A stretch of 5,469 nucleotides of DNA from positions 1-5,469 of the forward strand of contig CAYMEJ010000057.1 in assembly GCA_964389735.1 (NCBI GenBank), in the 5' to 3' direction. Source of the stretch: JAQUVS01 sp964389735 (lineage in GTDB: Bacteria; Bacillota_I; Bacilli_A; RF39; UBA660). The position numbers and the translations under genes are program-made. This document shows positions 1-4,660 of the stretch, piece by piece. The notes beneath the pieces were generated by a model. It was not told where the DNA came from, ran no database searches, and worked only from the letters and a program-made list of their open reading frames with translations. How positions within the stretch are numbered: position 1 is the first letter of the stretch; each line of letters begins with the position of its first letter.

Positions 1-43
1 ATTAATAGTTCTTTTTTTTGTTTTAATAAAAGGAAAATAATAA

Positions 44-71
44 TTGAATTAATAATTTAGTAAGATTTAAT
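44..71 (+). promoter_or_regulatory. Possible sigma-A promoter for the DUF1016 gene
   Basis: TTGAAT (44-49) and TTTAAT (66-71) are separated by 16 bp, which would start transcription near 78. Both hexamers are imperfect, and such matches arise easily in DNA this AT-rich. The call rests mainly on position. Confidence 0.25.
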
Positions 72-116
72 AAATTCATCATTTGTAAAAGAAAAAGGAA
101 TATGATAAAGTCTCAA

Positions 117-124
117 AAAAGGAG
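117..124 (+). promoter_or_regulatory. Shine-Dalgarno abutting the DUF1016 start
   Basis: AAAAGGAG ends exactly where the ATG at 125 begins. The run AAAGGAGATGAT strongly resembles an extended anti-SD complement (AAGGAGGTGAT), so the ATG may itself be part of the ribosome-binding sequence. This site makes the true start codon questionable. Confidence 0.5.
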
Positions 125-1018
125 ATGATTATCATTAATTATTATGTAGAAATAAAGGAGCAATTAATTAAAAATGAAGTATATAAAAGAGTAAAAGATT
201 ATAGTAAAAATAAAAGTGATTTAGAAACATATTATAATGTTGGAAAACTCTTAGCAAATGCAGGTAAGCATTATGGTGAAGGAATAATAAAGGAGTATTC
301 TATTAAGTTAACTAATGAATTAGGTAAAGGATATACAACAAGTTCATTAAAAAGAATGAGGCAATTTTATTTTTTTATAGAAAAAGGTGCCACACTGTGG
401 CACCAATTAACATGGAGTCATTATAGGTTATTATTTAAATTAAGCAATAATAATAAAATAAATTACTATATAAATTTGTGTATAAGTAATAATTTATCAG
501 TTAGAGAGTTGGAAAATAAAATAAAGCAAAATGAATATGAAAGATTAGATGATAAAGAAAAGATAAGATTAGTTAAGAATGAAGAAAATAGAATAGAAGA
601 TTTTATAAAGAATCCAATTATGATAAAAAGTGATATAAAGGAAAATATATCAGAGAAAGTTTTACATAGATTAATACTTGAAGATATAGATTCATTTTTA
701 AAGGAGTTAGGTAATGGTTTTACTTATGTTGGAAACGAATATAAGATTAAAATAGGAGATAGATATAATTATATAGATATTTTACTATTTAATTATATCT
801 ATAATTGTTTTGTAGTAATAGAATTAAAAGTAACAGAAATAAAAGCAGAGTATATTGGACAAATAAAGAAGTATATGAATTATATAGATGTTAATTTAAG
901 AAATATTAATCAAGATAAAACTATAGGAATAATAATATGTAAGAAAGATAATAAGTTTATTATGGAATATTGTAGTGATGAAAGAGTATTTAAAACTACT
1001 TATCAATTTGTTGAATAA
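125..1018 (+). CDS. YhcG/DUF1016-family PDDEXK nuclease domain protein
   Basis: The 297-residue product matches the YhcG/DUF1016 architecture. An N-terminal helical domain (about residues 5-135) includes ETYYNVGKLL, a Y-G-x-G-I-I-K-E-Y segment and LTWSHYRLLFKL. A charged linker follows, then a C-terminal PDDEXK nuclease-like domain (about 170-297). The likely catalytic residues are visible: D218 in YIDILLF, E233 and K235 in VIELK, and Q246 in IGQ. From family knowledge, these proteins are putative nucleases often found in accessory or restriction-linked DNA; the substrate is unknown. No restriction genes are adjacent here. The C-terminus ends soon after the last nuclease strand (TTYQFVE), shorter than many relatives. 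The start is uncertain: GGAG (121-124) abuts the ATG at 125, too close for normal initiation. The in-frame ATC (131) or ATT (134) would be better spaced. Codons from 386 to 404 are unusually GC-rich. Family assignment is firm; function is inferred. Confidence 0.88.
   Translation: MIIINYYVEIKEQLIKNEVYKRVKDYSKNKSDLETYYNVGKLLANAGKHYGEGIIKEYSIKLTNELGKGYTTSSLKRMRQFYFFIEKGATLWHQLTWSHYRLLFKLSNNNKINYYINLCISNNLSVRELENKIKQNEYERLDDKEKIRLVKNEENRIEDFIKNPIMIKSDIKENISEKVLHRLILEDIDSFLKELGNGFTYVGNEYKIKIGDRYNYIDILLFNYIYNCFVVIELKVTEIKAEYIGQIKKYMNYIDVNLRNINQDKTIGIIICKKDNKFIMEYCSDERVFKTTYQFVE
386..404. repeat. Perfect 9-bp inverted repeat inside the DUF1016 gene
   Basis: GGTGCCACA (386-394), one central C (395) and TGTGGCACC (396-404) form a perfect palindrome. 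It is strikingly GC-rich within an AT-rich gene. In frame it encodes GATLWH using GCC, CTG and CAC, codons otherwise rare in the gene. It could be a protein-binding site or an RNA hairpin, or could be fortuitous; nothing in the window settles this. Confidence 0.6.
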
Positions 1019-1039
1019 AAATAAAATGTAATGTATACT
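1011..1039 (+). promoter_or_regulatory. Promoter of the prepilin-like gene
   Basis: TTGAAT (1011-1016) and TATACT (1034-1039) are separated by 17 bp. Transcription would start near 1046 and include the SD AGGTG (1054-1058) ahead of ATG 1065. The -35 overlaps the stop codon of the DUF1016 gene. No terminator hairpin is visible between the two genes, so read-through from upstream is also possible. Confidence 0.45.
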
Positions 1040-1064
1040 TTCATTATAATAGTAGGTGAAGAGT

Positions 1065-1394
1065 ATGAAGAATAGAAAAGGTTTTACATTGATAGAGTTA
1101 CTTGCAGTAATAGTAATACTAGGAGTAATAATGGTAATAGCAGTACCAGCAATAACTAAGTACATTGATAATTCTAGAAAAGAAGGGTTTACAAAAACTG
1201 CTAGTGGAGTAGTAGATGCTGCAAGACTATATTACTCAAATGAATATGGTAATAGTAGTGAATCAACATTAGAATTTGAATGTACTACAAAAGAATGCAA
1301 ATCTGCTAGTGGAGAAAAACTAGAACTAACAAAAAGTCCTGATAAAGGAGCTGTTAAAATATTTAATGATGGAGAAATAATCGCATGTTTCTAA
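1065..1394 (+). CDS. Type IV prepilin-like protein, N-terminal part, ended by an in-frame TAA
   Basis: The 109-residue product begins MKNRKGFTLIELL, a textbook class III prepilin signal. Prepilin peptidase would cut after G6, F7 becomes the methylated N-terminus, and E11 is the conserved Glu at +5. Residues 7-30 form the hydrophobic helix that anchors in the membrane and packs the pilus or pseudopilus core. A globular part follows with C73 and C78 six residues apart and a strand-like segment near 96-109. ATG 1065 is preferred over GTG 1056 because AGGTG (1054-1058) sits 6 nt before it and nothing suitable precedes the GTG. The TAA at 1392-1394 is probably a nonsense mutation: the same frame continues open for another 185 codons to 1952, and the globular domain appears cut mid-fold. 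No prepilin peptidase or assembly ATPase gene is in the window. The motif is certain; whether this short form is functional is not. Confidence 0.8.
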   Translation: MKNRKGFTLIELLAVIVILGVIMVIAVPAITKYIDNSRKEGFTKTASGVVDAARLYYSNEYGNSSESTLEFECTTKECKSASGEKLELTKSPDKGAVKIFNDGEIIACF

Positions 1395-1952
1395 AGAGAT
1401 ACTTGGTACGCAGTTAAAAATATAAATGATAAAGAAGTAACATTTGGAGAAGGTACATGTAAATACAATGATGAAACAAATTCATATGATACGATAGAAT
1501 TAGTATCCCGTGAAATGGTAGATGAATTACAAAATAAATATGATTCATTAAAATCACTAGTTGATCAAACTAATGCATCAAAAGAAGATATTGCAAAAGA
1601 TAAAAAAGTAGTTACATCTGATGGATTAATTACTGGTACTAATGAAGGAACAAAATTTAAAACAGTGTTAGTAGGTTCTACTTCTATTGAATCAGGTGAA
1701 GGATATTTATATAGTTATATTACAGTGGCACATATTCCAGGTTATGATAAACTTGTTTTATATGAAAATTTATTTCCTGTTGTATACACTCGTGATATAG
1801 AAAGAGCAGGTAGTGGAGTAAATAGGGCTATTCATTATTCAATTGATCATGAGTATAATCCATCAACTGCAATATATAAACTTTCAAGAACTACTGTATC
1901 TGGTTTATATATGTCAGTTAGTGTTCGTTTATATGCTGTTATTCTTGAATAA
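1395..1952 (+). pseudogene. C-terminal part of the stop-split pilin: tail-fibre-like repeat and beta-rich tip
   Basis: This is the direct in-frame continuation of the prepilin after its TAA: 185 sense codons and a final TAA at 1950-1952. It opens with RDTWYAVKN and a cysteine (C132 of the joined protein) that could pair with C108 before the stop, consistent with one original pilin domain. Residues about 151-170 look coiled-coil-like. A segment follows around EDIAKDKKVVTSDGLITGT (174-192), resembling the short repeat common in phage tail-fibre and tail-tip proteins. The last 100 residues are rich in beta-prone and aromatic residues and end VSVRLYAVILE, reminiscent of fibre-tip or adhesin beta-sandwich domains; this is a resemblance, not a proven match. 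An ATG at 1515 (codon 151) has no Shine-Dalgarno (preceded by TCCCGTGAA), so separate translation is unlikely. Joined length would be 295 codons. Confidence 0.6.
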
Positions 1953-1953
1953 G

Positions 1954-1979
1954 AAAAAGACTAATTATTTAGTCTTTTT
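1954..1979. terminator. Bidirectional intrinsic terminator between convergent genes
   Basis: AAAAAGACTAA (1954-1964), loop TTAT (1965-1968) and TTAGTCTTTTT (1969-1979) form a perfect 11-bp stem, with U-rich tracts at the 3' end in both directions. The plus-strand pilin frame stops just before it at 1952. The minus-strand DUF3419 gene stops within the loop (1965-1967), so its last codons build one arm. Confidence 0.85.
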
Positions 1980-3002
1980 ATAATATATTAATGACATATC
2001 TTTATCACCATGACCTAATCCATAACCAGCTTCTGATAATAATATTTTTTCAGGATGTAAGTCTTCAAAAGTTTTTATAAAATTGTATTTTCTAATATTA
2101 GATTTATTTAGAGAATTTTGTGCTAACTCTTTATCATCATAATTATTAATTTCTTTTAATAAATCTATTCTATCATAATTAAATTTATCTGTATTTTCTG
2201 ATAAGAACTTTAATTGTTCAATACTATTTCTATAAATATATGCAAACATAATAGATGCATGTTCTTTTAATAATGGGAAATATCTTTCTTCTAATAATGT
2301 TCTATATTCACTTGGATTTTTATAATAAAATTCTTGTACGTTAGATAAGTTAATTGCATCAAACTTTCTTTTTAATGATAATGGAACTTGTTCTATATCT
2401 CCTTGAATGAAATTAACTTTTAAATTACTAATTCTTCGTTTAGCATAATTATAATTTCTATTACTTAAGTATTCATTTAACATCATTGATTCTTCCATAT
2501 TTCTAATAGAATTATTTTTATCATCTTTACAATTACGATATAGACCATTTGCTATTTCTTGACTTGAAAAGTCTTTATATAATGAAGACCAAAATTCTTT
2601 TATATCTTCTGGTAAATAATCCATTACTTCAGTAAATATTTCTTTATCTAAATACTTATTGTTTTGATATGCAAAATAATATTTTAAAAATTCTCCATAA
2701 CTTAATAGCTTAACCATATAAATTTTTAACATCATATTATAGTATGCTAATTGATTAATATCAAAAGTAGTTACACTTTTAACTCCATGTAATAATGAAT
2801 TAATTATTGAATCTCCTGAACCTGTTACTGTTAGTAATGTTTGCATATTTTTATTCATATAATTATAGTAGCCATTATTTTCAGTAGTAAAATCATATAA
2901 TTTACAATGTTCTTTAAATTCGTAGTCAGTATCCTTATCAATTAATAAGTCTCTTGCTATAATATTTTTTGCTTCTTCAATATCTTTTACTATCTCTTTC
3001 AT
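1965..3002 (-). CDS. DUF3419 family (BtaA-like) SAM-dependent protein
   Basis: The 345-residue product looks like the DUF3419 family. That family includes BtaA, which moves the 3-amino-3-carboxypropyl group of S-adenosylmethionine onto diacylglycerol in betaine-lipid synthesis. A Rossmann-type SAM-binding core is visible: LLTVTGSGDS (56-65, motif I), VTTFDIN (77-83) with acidic D81, FIQGDIEQVP (198-207) and KFDAINLSNVQEF (213-225). The segment LAYYNMMLKIYMVKLLSYGEFLKYYF (85-110) is also typical of the family. There is no signal peptide or clear membrane segment, so it is probably cytosolic or peripheral. The start is supported by AAAGGGGA (3015-3008) 5 nt before the ATG. It is monocistronic on this strand, with no BtaB-like methyltransferase beside it. 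A betaine-lipid role is therefore uncertain, and many DUF3419 members are uncharacterised. The family call is good; the reaction is inferred. Confidence 0.82.
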   Translation of the reverse strand: MKEIVKDIEEAKNIIARDLLIDKDTDYEFKEHCKLYDFTTENNGYYNYMNKNMQTLLTVTGSGDSIINSLLHGVKSVTTFDINQLAYYNMMLKIYMVKLLSYGEFLKYYFAYQNNKYLDKEIFTEVMDYLPEDIKEFWSSLYKDFSSQEIANGLYRNCKDDKNNSIRNMEESMMLNEYLSNRNYNYAKRRISNLKVNFIQGDIEQVPLSLKRKFDAINLSNVQEFYYKNPSEYRTLLEERYFPLLKEHASIMFAYIYRNSIEQLKFLSENTDKFNYDRIDLLKEINNYDDKELAQNSLNKSNIRKYNFIKTFEDLHPEKILLSEAGYGLGHGDKDMSLIYYKKTK

Positions 3003-3030
3003 AAATATCCCCTTTAATAAAGTAGTTTGT

Positions 3031-3059
3031 ATTATATCAAATTATATAAAAGTAGTCAA
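3031..3059 (-). promoter_or_regulatory. Near-consensus promoter of the DUF3419 gene
   Basis: Read on the minus strand, TTGACT (3059-3054) is followed by 17 bp and TATAAT (3036-3031), with TGA before the -10 giving an extended -10. Transcription would start near 3024, about 20 nt before the start codon, leaving room only for the SD. It is the strongest promoter match in the window. Confidence 0.75.
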
Positions 3060-3066
3060 TTTCTAC

Positions 3067-3099
3067 TTGCTTATTATTTAATTTATAGTAAAATATAAT
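3067..3099 (+). promoter_or_regulatory. Probable promoter of frr
   Basis: TTGCTT (3067-3072) and TAAAAT (3089-3094) are 16 bp apart. A perfect TATAAT lies at 3094-3099, but used as a -10 it would start transcription inside the SD. The region between the divergent DUF3419 and frr starts is only 115 bp, so a promoter must lie here unless transcription enters from outside. The exact elements are uncertain. Confidence 0.4.
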
Positions 3100-3117
3100 T
3101 ATAAGGAGAGAAATAGA

Positions 3118-3654
3118 ATGGATATAAATTTAGTTAAAGATAAAATGGAAAAAACTATTGATAGTTTAGAAAAGAGATTTGTTACTGTTAGAGCAGGTAG
3201 AGCTAATCCTAGTAGTTTAGATGGTGTAATGGTTAATTACTATGGAAGTGATATGCCTTTAAAACAAGTTGCAACTATATCAGTACCAGAAGGTAGACAA
3301 TTATTAATTAAACCTTTTGATAGAGGAGCATTATCTGCAATTGAAAAAGGAATATTTGATGCTAATTTAGGTTATACACCTAATAATGATGGTGAAACAA
3401 TTCGTATTATTATTCCACCACTTACAGAAGAAAGAAGAGTTGAACTTACTAAACAAGTAAAAGCAATGGCAGAAGATGCAAAAGTTTCTATTAGAAATAA
3501 TAGACATGAAGCATTAGATGATATTGATAAGTCTGAGGAAAGTGAAGATTCTAAAAAACGTTTAGAAAATGAAGTTCAAGATTTAGTTAATAAATATAAT
3601 AAAGTAGTAGAAGATAAATTAAAAGAAAAAGAACAAGATTTAATGAGTGTTTAA
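3118..3654 (+). CDS. frr: Ribosome recycling factor
   Basis: RRF works with EF-G to split the post-termination ribosome so that its subunits can be reused; it is cytosolic and essential in most bacteria. The 178 residues are close to the usual 185 and appear complete. Domain I, a three-helix bundle, is built from residues 1-30 and about 105-178. It includes VRAGRANPSSLDG (24-36) and SIRNNRHEALDDI (124-136) with the conserved basic residues. Domain II (about 31-104) carries VNYYGSDMPLKQVATISVPEGRQLLIKPFD and the highly conserved NNDGETIRIIIPPLTEERR. AAGGAG (3103-3108) lies 9 nt before ATG 3118. In most Firmicutes frr follows pyrH and tsf; here the upstream neighbour is divergent, so frr stands alone. 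No clear terminator hairpin separates it from the T-box promoter just downstream. Confidence 0.97.
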   Translation: MDINLVKDKMEKTIDSLEKRFVTVRAGRANPSSLDGVMVNYYGSDMPLKQVATISVPEGRQLLIKPFDRGALSAIEKGIFDANLGYTPNNDGETIRIIIPPLTEERRVELTKQVKAMAEDAKVSIRNNRHEALDDIDKSEESEDSKKRLENEVQDLVNKYNKVVEDKLKEKEQDLMSV

Positions 3655-3659
3655 TAATC

Positions 3660-3688
3660 TTTACTTTTAGTTAAAAATATTGTATAAT
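3660..3688 (+). promoter_or_regulatory. Promoter of the T-box/hydrolase/pheS operon
   Basis: TTTACT (3660-3665) and a perfect TATAAT (3683-3688) are separated by 17 bp. Transcription should begin near 3695, at the 5' edge of the T-box leader. It starts only 5 bp after the frr stop codon. Confidence 0.7.
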
Positions 3689-3694
3689 GTAGAT

Positions 3695-3923
3695 ACATTT
3701 TTAATTACAGTGATTAAGAAGTAGTAATAAGATCTTTATTTTGTAGAGAGTCTATGTTTGGTGAAAATAGATAAAATAAAACTTATGAATTCATCTTATG
3801 AGTACCTAAATGCAAAGTTTAGGCGGGTAGTTTCCGTTAAAAATATTAAGATTATATCAATAGATATAAATTAAGGTGGTACCGCGATTATTCGTCCTTA
3901 TGTGATGAATAGTCGCTTTTTTT
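3695..3923 (+). ncRNA. T-box riboswitch responding to uncharged tRNA-Phe
   Basis: This leader senses tRNA-Phe charging and controls transcription of the genes downstream. Stem I shows the AGAGAG bulge motif (3745-3750), the GGTGAAA distal-loop motif (3760-3766) closed by TCTAT/ATAGA, and the specifier region GAA-TTC-A. TTC (3790-3792) is a Phe codon matching anticodon GAA. A hairpin CCTAAA/TTTAGG (3805-3823) and the CGGG...CCGTTA segment fit the stem II/IIA-B region. The T-box AAGGTGGTACCGCG is at 3873-3886. In the antiterminator, TAAGG (3872-3876) pairs with CCTTA (3896-3900) and GCGA (3884-3887) with TCGT (3892-3895). That leaves the 7-nt bulge TGGTACC, whose TGGT would pair with the ACCA end of uncharged tRNA (discriminator A). 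The alternative terminator is listed separately. The 5' end is inferred from the promoter. Confidence 0.95.
3884..3923 (+). terminator. T-box intrinsic terminator
   Basis: A 13-bp stem pairs 3884-3896 with 3904-3916, including two G-U pairs, around a 7-nt loop (CTTATGT), followed by seven T (3917-3923). The left arm shares bases with the antiterminator (3884-3887 and 3892-3896), so the two folds exclude each other. Charged tRNA-Phe should favour this fold. Confidence 0.93.
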
Positions 3924-3940
3924 ATGAAAGGAGTGTTATT

Positions 3941-4660
3941 ATGTGTAAGAAAGCAGTACTTGTTATACATGGCTTTACTGGTAGTTTAGCTGATAATGAA
4001 TACTTAGTTAATTTACTTCAAAGAAATAGGAAGTTTGATGTATTTGCTTGGACTTTACCTGCTCATGAGAAACATATTATTAACAAAGTTAAGAAAGAGG
4101 ATTGGATTAATGATGTTAATAGACAAATACAAACATTAATTGATTATGGATATCATTCAATATATATTGTTGGTCATAGTATGGGTGGATTACTTACTAC
4201 AATAGTTGCTCCTAAGTATTATCAAGTTAAAAAGATAGTATTAATAGCACCGGCTTTTGATATGTTTAGTGTTGATCAATATAAAAATGATATGAAGCAT
4301 TTATTTGATGTTATTAAGGATGAAGATGTTAATTATAAAAATGTAATTATAAAAGCTCTTAAAACACCAAGTCCTACATTGAATGAATTTAAGGATTTGG
4401 TAAATGAAAATAAATATGCTATGAAGAAGGTTAGAGTTCCTTGTTTATTATTACATGGTAATTGTGATGAGGTGGTGCCTTTTAAAACAGCAAGTTATGT
4501 ATTTGATAATATTAAAAGTAAAAAGAAATATTTTACTGTTGTTAGAAAAGGAAGACATAATTTATTAAAGAGTTCTAGAAAGGAAGATGTTTCTAAGTAC
4601 ATTGAGGCATACTTAAAAGGAGGATTAAAATGGAAATCAATGAAAAAAGAATATATATAA
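3941..4660 (+). CDS. Alpha/beta hydrolase (serine aminopeptidase S33 / carboxylesterase-like)
   Basis: The 239-residue protein is a compact alpha/beta hydrolase of the S33/carboxylesterase/monoacylglycerol-lipase type. After the first strand comes the oxyanion-hole motif VIHGFTGS (8-15). The nucleophile elbow is GHSMGG with Ser80, the acid is probably Asp176 in HGNCDEVVP, and the base is His206 in GRHN. The triad is complete, so it should be active on an ester or related bond; the substrate is unknown. No signal peptide is seen, indicating a cytosolic enzyme. The start is ATG 3941, with AAAGGAG (3927-3933) 7 nt upstream. An in-frame upstream GTG at 3902 lies inside the T-box terminator and is rejected. 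It is the first gene after the Phe T-box and overlaps pheS by 31 nt; its last residues (KGGLKWKSMKKEYI) are encoded by the pheS SD and start region. It should thus be induced on phenylalanine starvation with pheS. Confidence 0.88.
   Translation: MCKKAVLVIHGFTGSLADNEYLVNLLQRNRKFDVFAWTLPAHEKHIINKVKKEDWINDVNRQIQTLIDYGYHSIYIVGHSMGGLLTTIVAPKYYQVKKIVLIAPAFDMFSVDQYKNDMKHLFDVIKDEDVNYKNVIIKALKTPSPTLNEFKDLVNENKYAMKKVRVPCLLLHGNCDEVVPFKTASYVFDNIKSKKKYFTVVRKGRHNLLKSSRKEDVSKYIEAYLKGGLKWKSMKKEYI
4615..4623 (+). promoter_or_regulatory. Ribosome binding site of pheS within the hydrolase gene
   Basis: AAAAGGAGG is a near-perfect SD, 6 nt before ATG 4630. It lies inside the hydrolase coding region and fixes the pheS start, showing the 31-nt overlap is real. 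Confidence 0.85.

Larger units (their letters stand above)
1..124. other. AT-rich intergenic region before the nuclease gene
   Basis: This stretch holds no gene. A run of eight T (12-19) right after GTTC could be the tail of a terminator whose stem lies mostly outside the window, but the stem cannot be seen. A possible promoter (44-71) and an 8-codon mini-ORF (102-128) are treated separately. The rest is simple A/T-rich sequence. Confidence 0.5.

Noticed and set aside
1045..1050. TATAAT as the -10 of the pilin promoter
   Set aside because: Transcription would start near 1057, cutting off the SD at 1054-1058, and no -35 lies 16-18 bp upstream. TTGAAT-17-TATACT fits better.
1056..1064. GTG start for the prepilin
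   Set aside because: No SD precedes it, and the GTG is itself part of the AGGTG SD for ATG 1065. ATG 1065 gives the usual short basic leader before Gly-Phe.
896..1165. Minus-strand open frame of 89 codons
   Set aside because: It lies opposite the DUF1016 C-terminus and the pilin signal, has a low-complexity Ile/Ser/Tyr/Phe composition and no family resemblance; it is a shadow of the plus-strand genes.
1515..1952. Independent gene starting at ATG 1515
   Set aside because: There is no Shine-Dalgarno or promoter before it, and the open frame extends upstream without a break to the TAA at 1392. It is better seen as the rest of the pilin gene.
1065..1952. Alternative genetic code as the reason for the internal stop
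   Set aside because: The stop is TAA, and every complete gene in the window ends in TAA, so reassignment is not credible. No in-frame TGA codons are seen either.
1700..1952. Diversity-generating retroelement variable region at the pilin C-terminus
   Set aside because: No second template copy, reverse transcriptase or adenine-biased repeat pair is visible in the window.
3902..3940. Upstream in-frame GTG start for the hydrolase
   Set aside because: It falls inside the T-box terminator hairpin, has no SD, and adds residues unlike the family. ATG 3941 has a well-spaced AAAGGAG.
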